From UBA2883 sp964017965 (GTDB lineage: Bacteria; Cyanobacteriota; Vampirovibrionia; Gastranaerophilales; Gastranaerophilaceae): a stretch of DNA of 64,000 nt. Position numbers and translations under genes: made by a program. The notes under the pieces were generated by a model. The model worked only from the letters and a program-made list of their open reading frames with translations, was not told where the DNA came from and made no database searches. Of the stretch, positions 1 through 10,881 are shown one piece after another. Position 1 is the first letter of the stretch, and the number at the start of each line of letters is the position of its first letter. The stretch is from the NCBI GenBank assembly GCA_964017965.1, contig CAXHNV010000005.1:59818-123817 (forward strand). Direction: 5' to 3'.

Positions 1-49
1 AGGAACAATGATAATATATCCGTATATTTCTGTCAACATCCTCAGTTAT

Positions 50-1519
50 TTACTTAAGATACATAAACTGTGTTTTTTTAGCCTGTCTTTTGAATTTTCT
101 TGTGCTGATATCTGCACCATATTCTTCGTTATAATGCTCAAAATATGTTTTTAAAAACGCTTCTATAGCAAGTTTTTTCTCAGAAATATCAGGGTCTTTT
201 GCTTTTATTTCATCAGCATATCTTGCATAATCAACTATTGTGCTGTTATTTAACAGGGTTTCAGAAGATGTATCATTCGGATTATTTTCTTTATTAGTGC
301 AATACAATTTATATTGCATATAGAAGGTTTCTACTTCTTGCATTAATCCGTCACTCACATTGATATCGTTAGATAAAATATGATGTGTAAGTTCGTGTAA
401 CAGCACAGATTCTAATTTTGCAACAGAAGGTGCTTTAAGCATATTGACTTTCACCAAATCACTACTATATTTTCCAAAAGAATCTTTGGAATAAAACTGT
501 TGAAAATTAACCTCTTTTAATGCTTCTGAGTATTTTTGTTGAATCTCAGGCGGCAAATAGTTTATCTTCTCTAAGAGTTTATAGGATGCCGTTAAGACTT
601 TATGCAAATTTTCACCGGTATTAAAGTTAACTTTTCCGTCAGTTTCATCAAAACTATCAAGTGCCGCTATAGAATAAATAAAGTTTTCAATACTTAAGTT
701 TGCAGAGTCATTACTGATTGCATGACCACCGCTTGAGAAAAATGCACGTTCTTTTTCATCCAGTTTGTTATCACCGTTCAAGTCAAACAGTCTAAACTCG
801 GATTTTAAGCCCCCGTTTTCATCAATTAAATCATCAAACGAAAGTTCAGAACTTCCTTCATTAAATAACGCTAAGATTTCAGGCGTAATAAGGTTTTCAC
901 CTGAATCATCATTTAGCCTTTTAGGAGCTAAGATATCTTTAAAAATTCTTTGATGATATTCCAAATCTGTTTCAACAGGTTCAGACGGTTCTTCTTCAAC
1001 AACAGGTTCTACTACAGCAGCATTTTCCTGCATTCGTCTTTCATATTCAGATTTGGTTATATACTTGTTTTTACCAAAAGTAGATATAGCAATCAAAGGT
1101 TCGCCTAATGTACCGTCTTCATTAACAGCAAACTTCAATTTCTCTTTACCAATTTTTAGAATAACAATTTCTTGTTTTACACCGTTGACTTTTCTTTTTT
1201 GGAACTTACCACCATATCTTTCAACTAAATCAGCGGCAGAATATTTTATCTCAGGAAGTTCGATTTTTATAGACGAAAGATCAAGCTTCGGAATATCAAT
1301 AGGGAACGGTGGTTTTTTCTTAGGCGCTTTTGCAACCACAACAACCTCATCAAGTTTATAAGAACCGTCCTCAATCTTTTCAGCATTAACAGGCATATAA
1401 GGCAGTTCTTCTTCAAACACACTATTAGCTGATGTTTCAGTTTCATTCACATCAGTCTCTGTAGGTTGTGGAAGCTTTAGCTCTCTGTAATCATCAGGTA
1501 TACCGTTAACCTGAGTCAT
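50..1519 (-). CDS. EF-hand and HExxH metallopeptidase-like protein
   Basis: A 489-residue protein with no obvious signal peptide. The N-terminal ~200 residues are low-complexity and acidic, with a short segment LDEVVVVAK (about 57-64) that resembles the start of TonB-plug proteins but stands alone here. Residues 246-257 form a good EF-hand loop (D246, N248, D250, D254, E257), suggesting Ca2+ binding. Residues 375-379 read HELTH, the HExxH zinc-peptidase signature, followed about 16 residues later by QEVETF, whose Glu could be a third ligand. The start is supported by a purine-rich AGAGAGGA ahead of the ATG. It lies on the same strand just downstream of the giant autotransporter gene (90 bases apart), so a role in processing or modifying surface proteins is possible but purely inferred. 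No family name is recognised. Confidence 0.8.
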   Translation of the reverse strand: MTQVNGIPDDYRELKLPQPTETDVNETETSANSVFEEELPYMPVNAEKIEDGSYKLDEVVVVAKAPKKKPPFPIDIPKLDLSSIKIELPEIKYSAADLVERYGGKFQKRKVNGVKQEIVILKIGKEKLKFAVNEDGTLGEPLIAISTFGKNKYITKSEYERRMQENAAVVEPVVEEEPSEPVETDLEYHQRIFKDILAPKRLNDDSGENLITPEILALFNEGSSELSFDDLIDENGGLKSEFRLFDLNGDNKLDEKERAFFSSGGHAISNDSANLSIENFIYSIAALDSFDETDGKVNFNTGENLHKVLTASYKLLEKINYLPPEIQQKYSEALKEVNFQQFYSKDSFGKYSSDLVKVNMLKAPSVAKLESVLLHELTHHILSNDINVSDGLMQEVETFYMQYKLYCTNKENNPNDTSSETLLNNSTIVDYARYADEIKAKDPDISEKKLAIEAFLKTYFEHYNEEYGADISTRKFKRQAKKTQFMYLK

Positions 1520-1609
1520 CTTGTCCTCTCTTTCTACAATATATATAGAAAAAGTGTTTAGAAAGCGCTTAATTTCAAAAACTTAAAAATGTTTACAATA
1601 ATTTACTTC

Positions 1610-4600
1610 CTATCTCCCAAGGAGCCATTTGAATCCGAAGGATAGCATAACGCCGTTTCTGCCGCCGTTTCGTATCATCGCCTGACCGAATCCCGTGAAC
1701 CTTTCGCCCCATCTGCGTTGTAAGCCAAGTCCATACTCTACATACGGATCGATTGACATGTCCGGAATTGTTACGTCCTGTAGTGCAAAGTGGGTCTTAT
1801 CAATAATGTTCCACCTCATATTTACATTGAAGTATGGCTGCCAGCCGTTCTTCAAGTTTGCAATGAACTTAATTCCAGGTGCTACCTGTATTGCATTCAG
1901 CGGTGATGAGCTCACTCTATGGCCCAATCCGTTGTCGTGTGCAAACGTATGAATAAACGAGTATGAAAGCAATAAGCTTGGTTGTACTATAAACTTACAT
2001 TCCTTGAACTCAAAGTTATATCCGGTCTTGCTTGCGATACCGGTCATGAACATCGGCATATTTTCTCTGCCAAGGTCTGTACTTGCTTGTGCTACATTAG
2101 CGCCAGCGTTGAGTGTTAAACCCGTAAAGAAGTTGTTCTTATACCATACTTCTGTTACGCCCACTGTGCCGCCATTCTGGTCGATTGATTGTCTGTCGTA
2201 ATCCTGTACAGAGCCGTTGTAACCTACATACGCACTGAACTGTCTTCTCCAGCCGTTGTTGAGTTGTTTCATATCTGCGTCGCCGCCAAAGTAGTTTCCG
2301 TATCCGATATTGTTTACCTTAGGGCCGTTGTTTAAGTTTACGCGTTCAAAGGTTGCGTAAGGTCTGTTCCAGAGTCCTTTGCCGTTGTATTCGATACCGT
2401 CTTTGTTTTCGCAGCTATAAGTTTGTTGCATTGCTTCGCGTTCAGAACGCGGTACAAGCATATTCATATCCATATTCATGAATGCCTGGTCGTATGAGTT
2501 GATTTGGGTCAAATATCCGCCAATCTGTGCTGCTACAGGCGCTGCTACAGCTGAAGGTTTTGCTTTCTGACCGTATGCTACTACTCTGAGTAGTCCGTTT
2601 TCGTCGTAGTATGATTTTAATTTGTACGTTGCTTCTGCTGATTCTGCTGTCTTTGCGCTTATACTGCTTACGATAGAGTCCTTGCCGACATTGATTGTTA
2701 CAGGTGTTTTGGAGTTGGTTACAATATTTACAGAAGAGACGTTAAGTGTTCCTTCTCCTGTTACTGTATCTGCCTGTATCTTATCAGATGTCTTGTTCTT
2801 CAAGCTTGCGTCAATTTGTATATTCGCCTTATCTTGAACATTCAAGCTCGCAAATCTGGTTACAGTTGTTCTGTTATTCTGAGTACTAATAGTTGCGTCT
2901 CTATTGATTGTAACGTTCTGGGTTCTGAGTGCGTCCTCGTTTACTATCGAAACCGTACCCGTGCTCGCTATATTTATCGTCGCAGTAGTTTCTGCTACAA
3001 TTGCGTCCTTAATAGTTATCTTTCTGCCGTCCGCTGCTACAAGGTTAAGAACAGAGTTATCACCCATATATATCGAATTAGCTGTTTTACCAACCTTATT
3101 ACCGCTAAATGTTACATCCTTCAAGATTGCGTTAATTGTTACGTTACTGCCTTCATCCATATATATCGCTGCACCCTGTTCGGTTGCAGTGTTTTTAGAG
3201 AAAGTAGAGTCGTTGATTGTCAAATTAGCGCTCTTTCCGACATAGATAGCGCCGCCTTTTTGTGCGCTGTTGCTTGTAAATGTTGCGTTATCTATCGTAG
3301 TGGTTGTATTATCTGCAAGGTACAGTGCGCCGCCGTTTTCTGTTGCTTTATTTGTCTTAAATGTTGCATAGCCTACGTGAAGGGTACCTGCGTTGTAGAT
3401 AGCGCCGCCATTGTTTGCTGTATTACTTGTAAAGCTATTATTGTAATACTTATGTTTCTCTTTATTCTTACTCACTGTTACATAGTCGTATCTATCAACA
3501 TCAAGGTTGCCGTTGTTGTAAATAGCTCCGCCCGCTAAAGCGTTGTTCTTACTAAAGCTTGAACCTTGAACCTTTGTTTCGTCAGCTGTGTTGTTGTTAT
3601 TGTAGATAGCACCGCCGGATACTTCTGCTTTGTTTGTGCTAAAAGTAGTTCTGATTACGTTTGTTTTGCCGTCGTTGTAGATAGCGCCGCCGTTGTTTGC
3701 TGTATTGTTAGTGAAGTTTACACTCGTCGTTGTCAGTTCGCCTTCGTTGTAAATACCGCCGCCAATATCAGATTTGTTTGTCTTAAATACGCTTGAGGTA
3801 AGGCTCATCGTACCTTCGTTATAAATAGCACCACCGCCATGAGTTGCAATATTACTTGTAAACTTAGTTTTTGAAGATGTAAACGTTCCTTCATTATAAA
3901 TGCCACCGCCATAAATTGACGCGTAGTTATTAGTAAACGATGAAGCGCTATCAGTGAAAGTTCCAACATTATAAACACCCGCACCGTTTTCCGCATTGTT
4001 ATCGTTCTTTGTTGTAATAACACCTTTTTTATTAACAACGTTAGCTTTACCGACAACAGATTTACTCATAACAAGGTTGCCGACGTTATAAATAGCACCG
4101 CCGTTAACTGCAGAGTTATCAACATAAGTAGAACTGCTTGATGTAAACGTTCCGCCGCCTTCATTATAAACAGCTCCGCCATTCAATGCATTATTAGTTC
4201 TGAAAGTTGAACCGGATGATGTAGCATTTGCAATATTAAATATACCACCGCCCAATTCCGCTCTATTATTATAAAAACGGTTTTTAGTAACTTTTAAAGT
4301 ACCTGCGTTATAAACAGCACCACCATTAATAGCATAATTAAACGCTGTATCATCTTTACCAAACTGAACATACTGTAATGTCATAGTAGCTTCATTATAA
4401 ACAGCTCCGCCGCCACCAGAAGAGAAGTTGCCATAAAGCTGAGCGAATTTTTTACTTGAACCCTTCAGTGTCAAACTGCCCGCATAAATATCGTTAACAA
4501 GGTTTCTAATTGCAGAACCGTTATCCTCAGATTCGTTATCTACAAAATTAACATAAGTCAAAGTAACCTTACCACCCTTATTTATAACAGCACCGTCAAA

Positions 4601-7600
4601 TCCTGACATAGTGAAACTGCTGCCGACAAACTGTTGTTTGTCAGGTAAAATAGTTTCCGTACCCGCAATCGTAAAACCGTGAATCTCATTTGTAGTTGAA
4701 ATAATTGGTGCTTTTTTAGTTTTTAAAGTGAATTTTGGTGACTGTATATAACCGTCTCTGATAATGTTACCAATCTCATTAACCCCGTAATTGTTTATCT
4801 CAAGATTTTTAGAAAGAGTATAAGTATTAGTAATCGTCTTATTAATAGCCAAAACAAGAGGTTCATCCGCATAAGATTTGTTGTTTTCCACAACAACAGA
4901 ACCATGCAAACCTAATCGCAAATAATATGTATAGCCGTCAACTCCTTCACCCAACAAAATGCTTCCGTTCTGAGCATTTGCAAGTTCTATAAAATCAGAA
5001 GTAGAAGCAAAGATATTCAAGAACTTAAACTTCATTGTCTGATAGTTTCTATTAATCATATTATCAAAGTTTAATAAGATTTTATTACCGGTTTCATTTT
5101 TAGTAGAAATCTCACTTAAAACTATTCTATCCGCTATCTTATCAGTAAAATTGATATCGATTGAAAGGTTAGTATCCTCAAAAATACTTAAACTATCAGT
5201 ATAAATCGTTGAAATATTGTTATCGGCAATATTAAGCGTACCGCCATTCAAATTTAAAGCAGCGATTGAATGATTTTGTGAACCCAAATCACCTGACAAA
5301 TTAAGTTTAACAACCCCTGCTGACGTATCAGCTTCATTGATATTCAAAACAAGTTTCGCACCCTCATCGAGTTTCATACCAGAATTCAAAGCTATCACAG
5401 AACCTGAGCCGGCAAAAAGATTTAACATTTTTTCACCATTGCCTGCAAAATGAATGTCATAGTATGAATCAGAACCGGTTGTATTTGTAAATACAGAAGA
5501 ATTACCCTCACTTGATCTAACAGTCAAATCACCGGTAGTATAAATCGCACTGCCGTTTAAAGCTGAAGACTCAATAGTAACATCCTTCAACAACAGATTA
5601 GCGTTACCATTTTGAGCAAAAACAATAGAACCGTTAGAGCTTACATTCGAAGTAAACTTAACAGAATCTAAAACCAAACCCTCAGAACTTTCACCGAGTT
5701 CAAAACCGGTATAGTCATTAAGTTTAATAGTTGATGTATAAGCACCTTTAACGGTTAAACTACCATAAGTTTCGCCTAAATTGCGCGATGTATTTTGTAC
5801 AATATTCTCATCATCGGTTTTATAAACCTTATTTTTATACGTTTTTGATTGGTTAAAGATTGCTAAGGTGAATTCGTCAGTATAAGAATATTGAACATCT
5901 TTATCAACATTAAGTTTTAGACCTGTTTTTTCATCGTTTAAAACAATTCCATATTTAGTAGATGTATCAATTATAGTAGTTTGTGCGTCAGTCCAGTTAA
6001 TTTCGTTAGATAAAATTTCACCTTCTTCATAAGTAATTACAGAACCTGTGTTTACAGAGTATTTATCCAGTTGAGCTAATGCGTTTTCAGTGAGTTCCAA
6101 AACAGCACCGTTCGTAATAATTACTTCTGTGAAATTAGGAATATCCTCTTTCGAACCCAAAATATTAAAACTATCAATCTTCAAAGAACTACCGTTAAAA
6201 GTACCTATTGTCAAAGTATCTGACTTAATCGTATTAAGATTCAAATCGAGATTAAACAATACATCATCTGAAACAGTGAGGGTATTTATCACATAGTTTT
6301 CAAAAACATTGTTAGCAAGATTCATTCCGGAATTCGTGACAGAAACAGCACTCTCTTTAAAAGTATCCTGATTAAATCTTAATTGAGCGTTGTCAACCGA
6401 TACATTAGCATTTTTAAACGCTCCGTTTATAGTAGAACTACCGCTTAAGTTAACATTATAATTAACGTCACCAACTATATTTCCGTCGATATAAACATTA
6501 TTCATATTAAGCTGAGCTAAAGAGTTTTTAACATTTATGAGAGTTTCATTACCTGTAAGTTTAACAGATTCAATGTTCAAAACAGAACCGTCAACAAGCT
6601 CAAACCCGGAATAAGTATTATACCCGTCTTGAGAAGTTAAGCTCACAGTTGAATATTGTCCGTATTCAATAACACCTCTTACAGTAAGTTCAGCAACCGT
6701 TTCGCCCAAATCTTCCGATACATAATACGTCATAACACTATCGGTCACAAAAGATTTTTTATGGCTTACATCACTGTTATTGATAAGTCTCAATGTATCA
6801 CCCATACTTGTCGTAATCGTATCATCTACAATCGTTTCTACAATAACAAGTTCTTTTGCAGTGTCAGAAAGTTTGAGTTCATAGATTGAACCGCTTCTAC
6901 CGTAACTCTTGTTATAAACTGTTGACCAACTAGTCTCAGCAAGAATAGTATCAAAAACTTCTTCCGAGTGGATTGAAGCATCGTACATTGCTTTATCTAA
7001 ACAAGATTGAGCTCTATCGCTTAATGCAAGTTTCAGATTATTTGAATATGTATCTAAAATTGTTATTTTAGCAGATGTATTACCTGCCTTAACCAACTCT
7101 TCAACCGTACCTGCTATATTTATATTGTTTAAATATAATATGCCGGATGAAGTATTAACAGCGATATGGAAGTTATCAGCTTCAACTGTGTTCAAATCAA
7201 CATCTATATTTAATAATATATTAGAATCGTCATTTGCCGTTACAGAAAAGATTTCGTATCTGTTAATAGTATCGTCCGAACAATTTAATTCACCTTTATT
7301 TAATATAAGGTTAGAGTTCAAAAATGTTTCGTTTATAAAATTCAGCCTGCCGTCATTTAAAATAACATCAGCACCGTCAACTTTACCATTCAAAGTAGTT
7401 GTACCGGAACCATTAATAGAAACAACATATCTTGTTAAACCCAGACCTGTAGAAACAATATTACCGTCAATAAAAGCATCAACCAAATTCACTTTTGCAC
7501 TGGAGTTTCTAACATTTATCAGGTAATTATCGTTACCGGTCAACATCATTGTATCAACTGTTAATACAGTATCTTTTGACAAGTCAAATGCAGAATACAT

Positions 7601-10600
7601 CCTATCAGAAGTAAAATTGATAACAGAGTCTTTATTGATACCTTTTAATGTTAAATCACCGTAGGTAGTTGAAATCCCCTCTTTTACAAAATATTGGTTA
7701 GCGGTTTCGGTAGCAGAAAATAGTTTCTTTTCATCCGTCTGCAAATTACTTAACAACTTGAGTGCATCGCCCATAGTCACATCAGATTCTTTCGGGTCTT
7801 CCGCAACAACCTCAACAATATATGCAATACCTTTTGTATTAACAAGTTCAGAAGTTATTTCATTAAGTTCTTCTCGTTCATATAACTCAAAATGACCGTA
7901 AGTAACGGTTTCTACAAGATTCTTATACAAAATAGTATCAAATGTAATCGATGTTGGGACATCAGTATTCACATAGATACCTTCTGCAGCAATAACGAAT
8001 TTATTATCCAGATGTTCAATATTACCTTCTGAATCGATTCTTATAATATTATCAAAATTACATGCTAAATTAACATTTTTACCTGTCAAAATCCTGAGGT
8101 TAAAGTCTTTATCAGGAAGAGAATCGAAGTTAAAATTTATACAATCTAAGAAAATAGTACCTGAAGAATTTGCGTTATCAATAATTGTAATGGTGTCACA
8201 GATACTGTTACCGCCGGCTTCACTCTTGATATCAATATTAAATTTAACATCATTCGAAATAGTAGCAGAATTTATACGATAATTAACAGCTCTATCATCC
8301 ATAAAATCAACTATACCGCTTACAAGATTAAGATGAGTATCCTGAAAAGTACCAGCACCGAAAGTCAAACGAACATCTTGAAGTTCAAACTCGCGAGCAG
8401 ACAAATAATGATTAAAATTAGCATAACCTGTAGAATCACCTTTAACAAGTACAGAGTAACCGTTTGCACCTGATATAGCATCTTCAAATATAACACGCGA
8501 ATTATCAGTAATATCAAAGGTCAACTTAGCAGAAGAGTTATCTACATAAATAGCATTATTCTCAACAGTTCCTGAACCAACCTGGGTATAGTTACCTGAA
8601 ACCTGCATTTCATAACCGTTATTAACTATAATATCCAGTGATGATTTGGTATAAATAGCACCGCCTAATGCCCTGCCCATTACAGCATCCATAACAGCGT
8701 AGTTTCCGATAAAAGATGAATTCGTAATAGAACCAATAGTACCTATATTATAGATAGCACCACCCATTGCACCTTTTATACCTTTAGTACCGTTATTTTC
8801 AAACCTACCGGAGATATTTGTTATTTCACCTCTATTAGATATAGCACCGCCATACATTGATGTCGCATTACCTGTAAAATCAGCTTGAAGGTTTTCTATT
8901 GTTCCGGTATTTATAATAGCTCCACCTGAAAAATTGGCAACGTTATTTTTAAACTGAGAATTTGTTATACCGGTAATCACACCTGAGTTATAAATCGCAC
9001 CACCGCTAAAATTTTCACCTGTTGCGGTATTTGATTCATATAGCCCTGAAAGATTACTAATTTTTCCGGAGTTATAAACAGCTCCGCCGTTTTGTCCGCT
9101 TTTATTAGACGTAAAATCTGCAAATAAATTTTTTATTGTACCAACATTTGCTATGGCACCACCTTGTAAAGCAGATGTGTTATTTAAAAATTCAACCCCT
9201 TTAAAATCTAAAACTGCATTTCCGTTAACAATATTAAATACAGAACCTTTTTCATCAGACTGAGCATTCAAAAATTTGATATCACTTACATCAAATTCAC
9301 TAACTTTTGAAACATAAAACCCTGCATGGTTAGATAAATCAATGGTTGAAACCTGCGCAGAATCTCTTGTACCAACAATCTTCATATTGCCAAAAGTTTC
9401 ACCTAAACCCGATGTTGTAATATATCTATCACCGCTGTTTGTTGATTCAAAGACTTTAGTCTCTTCAGTAACGTATTCATTCAATAGTCTTAAAGTATCG
9501 CCTGTAACTTCTACATCCTGAATAAATTCATCCGTCCAAATAGTGTTACCGTCAAATACAAGCTTCAAACTGTTGTTTTCAGCAACAAAATTACCATAGT
9601 TTTTTCCGACCTGATAAGTTTCATAAATCTTGTCGTTAAAATTCAAAGTTGCAGGAATAACTGCACCAAGAGCTTTTTGAACAGAACCAAGATAATATGA
9701 TTTATCTGCAGCTTCAGGGCTAAGCTCAATTTTCAAATTAGGGTTATCAGTAATTATTGCCTGGCTAAACTCCTGAAACACATCAGTATCTTTGATTGCA
9801 AGCCCGTTATATAAAACATTTAAGTTATCTATATAAATAGTAGTTAATTCAGAATCCGGCATAATTACCCGAATAAAATCAGAAGTATGGCTGCCGGAAG
9901 TGTTATAACTCAAATCAATCGAAAACCTAGTTTTGTTATCAGCACCTGAGCGCAAAGAGTTAAAATTATAGCTTTTAGCTATACCGTCAGCAAGGTTAAT
10001 CTCCCCTCCGTTTAAATGAATGGTAGAAGAAGCAAATGTTTGCTCAGTAAACACCATTTTACCACCTTCAAGCACAACATTTGCGTTTCTGACTAACGAA
10101 TTAAACCTGAAAACACCTGATTCATCAGCACTTACCAGCTTTATGTAATATCCGTTTTTACCATTAATATTATCATCAAATTGAAAACTTCCGTTATTAA
10201 CCGCATTCAAAGTGAGAGTTTTTGCGGTATCATCACCTGAACCTACATAAATAGCGTTATAATCTTTTGAACCACCTGTTTTTTGGGTAAAGTTTCCGCT
10301 AAAAACAGAGTTGTAATTATCGGCTGTTATTTTCAAATCAGATTCTGTATAAATTGCACCACCAAAGACAGAACCTACAAGTGAAGAACTTACATAGTTG
10401 TTATAGAAACTGCTATTGATTATGCCTTCTGTTATCTCACCTGCATTATAAATCGCACCGCCACAGGCACTCGATGTATTAAGTGAAGATTCTGAACGGG
10501 CACTATTGTTGGTAAATTCACCGGTAATGCTTTTGATAATGGCACCGGTTGCATTATAAATCGCACCACCAAAGGCGTTTTCTTCTAAAATATCTTTATC

Positions 10601-10762
10601 TTGAAAATCCTGATTGATATCACCCATAACACCGGTATTACGAATAGCATCGCCATCAGCAGCATTAGAAGGTATAGAGCAAGTCATCAAGCATAAAAGC
10701 AAGACAAGCCCCAACGGCAGTAAAAACCGGTATCTACCTTTTATAATCAAAATATTCCTCAC
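1610..10762 (-). CDS. Giant POMP-like autotransporter adhesin with GGAIYN repeats
   Basis: A roughly 3050-residue secreted surface protein. It has a signal peptide (hydrophobic stretch about residues 13-30, ending ...SNAADG), a very long Asn/Ser/Gly-rich passenger and a C-terminal ~270-residue aromatic-rich domain ending FKWLLGR, typical of an autotransporter beta-barrel. The passenger contains many GGAIYN and FTSN-type repeats in three clusters (about 60-130, 530-720 and 2080-2650), the pattern of chlamydial polymorphic outer-membrane proteins and right-handed beta-helix adhesins. Between them lie at least three larger diverged modules of about 400 residues, each starting with LRLLN/LKLLS-type segments. 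The extended frame opens with GTG, but nothing resembling a Shine-Dalgarno precedes it. The TTG four codons later (10750) follows GTGAGGA at good spacing and is the likelier start. Exposure and adhesion are inferred from the family. Confidence 0.9.
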   Translation of the reverse strand: MRNILIIKGRYRFLLPLGLVLLLCLMTCSIPSNAADGDAIRNTGVMGDINQDFQDKDILEENAFGGAIYNATGAIIKSITGEFTNNSARSESSLNTSSACGGAIYNAGEITEGIINSSFYNNYVSSSLVGSVFGGAIYTESDLKITADNYNSVFSGNFTQKTGGSKDYNAIYVGSGDDTAKTLTLNAVNNGSFQFDDNINGKNGYYIKLVSADESGVFRFNSLVRNANVVLEGGKMVFTEQTFASSTIHLNGGEINLADGIAKSYNFNSLRSGADNKTRFSIDLSYNTSGSHTSDFIRVIMPDSELTTIYIDNLNVLYNGLAIKDTDVFQEFSQAIITDNPNLKIELSPEAADKSYYLGSVQKALGAVIPATLNFNDKIYETYQVGKNYGNFVAENNSLKLVFDGNTIWTDEFIQDVEVTGDTLRLLNEYVTEETKVFESTNSGDRYITTSGLGETFGNMKIVGTRDSAQVSTIDLSNHAGFYVSKVSEFDVSDIKFLNAQSDEKGSVFNIVNGNAVLDFKGVEFLNNTSALQGGAIANVGTIKNLFADFTSNKSGQNGGAVYNSGKISNLSGLYESNTATGENFSGGAIYNSGVITGITNSQFKNNVANFSGGAIINTGTIENLQADFTGNATSMYGGAISNRGEITNISGRFENNGTKGIKGAMGGAIYNIGTIGSITNSSFIGNYAVMDAVMGRALGGAIYTKSSLDIIVNNGYEMQVSGNYTQVGSGTVENNAIYVDNSSAKLTFDITDNSRVIFEDAISGANGYSVLVKGDSTGYANFNHYLSAREFELQDVRLTFGAGTFQDTHLNLVSGIVDFMDDRAVNYRINSATISNDVKFNIDIKSEAGGNSICDTITIIDNANSSGTIFLDCINFNFDSLPDKDFNLRILTGKNVNLACNFDNIIRIDSEGNIEHLDNKFVIAAEGIYVNTDVPTSITFDTILYKNLVETVTYGHFELYEREELNEITSELVNTKGIAYIVEVVAEDPKESDVTMGDALKLLSNLQTDEKKLFSATETANQYFVKEGISTTYGDLTLKGINKDSVINFTSDRMYSAFDLSKDTVLTVDTMMLTGNDNYLINVRNSSAKVNLVDAFIDGNIVSTGLGLTRYVVSINGSGTTTLNGKVDGADVILNDGRLNFINETFLNSNLILNKGELNCSDDTINRYEIFSVTANDDSNILLNIDVDLNTVEADNFHIAVNTSSGILYLNNINIAGTVEELVKAGNTSAKITILDTYSNNLKLALSDRAQSCLDKAMYDASIHSEEVFDTILAETSWSTVYNKSYGRSGSIYELKLSDTAKELVIVETIVDDTITTSMGDTLRLINNSDVSHKKSFVTDSVMTYYVSEDLGETVAELTVRGVIEYGQYSTVSLTSQDGYNTYSGFELVDGSVLNIESVKLTGNETLINVKNSLAQLNMNNVYIDGNIVGDVNYNVNLSGSSTINGAFKNANVSVDNAQLRFNQDTFKESAVSVTNSGMNLANNVFENYVINTLTVSDDVLFNLDLNLNTIKSDTLTIGTFNGSSLKIDSFNILGSKEDIPNFTEVIITNGAVLELTENALAQLDKYSVNTGSVITYEEGEILSNEINWTDAQTTIIDTSTKYGIVLNDEKTGLKLNVDKDVQYSYTDEFTLAIFNQSKTYKNKVYKTDDENIVQNTSRNLGETYGSLTVKGAYTSTIKLNDYTGFELGESSEGLVLDSVKFTSNVSSNGSIVFAQNGNANLLLKDVTIESSALNGSAIYTTGDLTVRSSEGNSSVFTNTTGSDSYYDIHFAGNGEKMLNLFAGSGSVIALNSGMKLDEGAKLVLNINEADTSAGVVKLNLSGDLGSQNHSIAALNLNGGTLNIADNNISTIYTDSLSIFEDTNLSIDINFTDKIADRIVLSEISTKNETGNKILLNFDNMINRNYQTMKFKFLNIFASTSDFIELANAQNGSILLGEGVDGYTYYLRLGLHGSVVVENNKSYADEPLVLAINKTITNTYTLSKNLEINNYGVNEIGNIIRDGYIQSPKFTLKTKKAPIISTTNEIHGFTIAGTETILPDKQQFVGSSFTMSGFDGAVINKGGKVTLTYVNFVDNESEDNGSAIRNLVNDIYAGSLTLKGSSKKFAQLYGNFSSGGGGAVYNEATMTLQYVQFGKDDTAFNYAINGGAVYNAGTLKVTKNRFYNNRAELGGGIFNIANATSSGSTFRTNNALNGGAVYNEGGGTFTSSSSTYVDNSAVNGGAIYNVGNLVMSKSVVGKANVVNKKGVITTKNDNNAENGAGVYNVGTFTDSASSFTNNYASIYGGGIYNEGTFTSSKTKFTSNIATHGGGAIYNEGTMSLTSSVFKTNKSDIGGGIYNEGELTTTSVNFTNNTANNGGAIYNDGKTNVIRTTFSTNKAEVSGGAIYNNNNTADETKVQGSSFSKNNALAGGAIYNNGNLDVDRYDYVTVSKNKEKHKYYNNSFTSNTANNGGAIYNAGTLHVGYATFKTNKATENGGALYLADNTTTTIDNATFTSNSAQKGGAIYVGKSANLTINDSTFSKNTATEQGAAIYMDEGSNVTINAILKDVTFSGNKVGKTANSIYMGDNSVLNLVAADGRKITIKDAIVAETTATINIASTGTVSIVNEDALRTQNVTINRDATISTQNNRTTVTRFASLNVQDKANIQIDASLKNKTSDKIQADTVTGEGTLNVSSVNIVTNSKTPVTINVGKDSIVSSISAKTAESAEATYKLKSYYDENGLLRVVAYGQKAKPSAVAAPVAAQIGGYLTQINSYDQAFMNMDMNMLVPRSEREAMQQTYSCENKDGIEYNGKGLWNRPYATFERVNLNNGPKVNNIGYGNYFGGDADMKQLNNGWRRQFSAYVGYNGSVQDYDRQSIDQNGGTVGVTEVWYKNNFFTGLTLNAGANVAQASTDLGRENMPMFMTGIASKTGYNFEFKECKFIVQPSLLLSYSFIHTFAHDNGLGHRVSSSPLNAIQVAPGIKFIANLKNGWQPYFNVNMRWNIIDKTHFALQDVTIPDMSIDPYVEYGLGLQRRWGERFTGFGQAMIRNGGRNGVMLSFGFKWLLGR
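3240..4420. repeat. Intragenic GGAIYN-coding repeat tract
   Basis: Within the autotransporter gene, the hexapeptide GGAIYN or GGGIYN recurs every 25-45 codons. At DNA level some units are nearly identical: positions 3391-3427 and 3673-3709 (starting CGTTGTAGATAGCGCCGCC) differ at only a few bases and are 282 bases apart. Such direct repeats could allow slippage or recombination that changes passenger length in whole-codon steps. This is coding sequence, not a CRISPR array. Confidence 0.8.
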
Positions 10763-10881
10763 TCAAGTAAATTTACTCTATATACTCCAAGCTTATTTCC
10801 AAAACATAACTTATAGTAATCATTAATATTTTAACTTATCTTTAAGCTTTTTTCAACATAAATCAGAAATTTAACATTTTG

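Noticed and set aside
1339..1362. LDEVVVVAK as a TonB-dependent receptor plug
   Set aside because: No beta-barrel or further plug sequence is present in this 489-residue protein, so a TonB receptor is not supported.
2816..3538. 240-codon plus-strand frame inside the autotransporter gene
   Set aside because: It is Cys-rich and low-complexity, a shadow of the repeated minus-strand coding sequence, and has no ribosome site.
3240..4420. Regularly spaced short DNA repeats suggesting a CRISPR array
   Set aside because: The repeats are codons for GGAIYN inside one long frame; spacing varies and the sequence between is coding. No cas gene is nearby.
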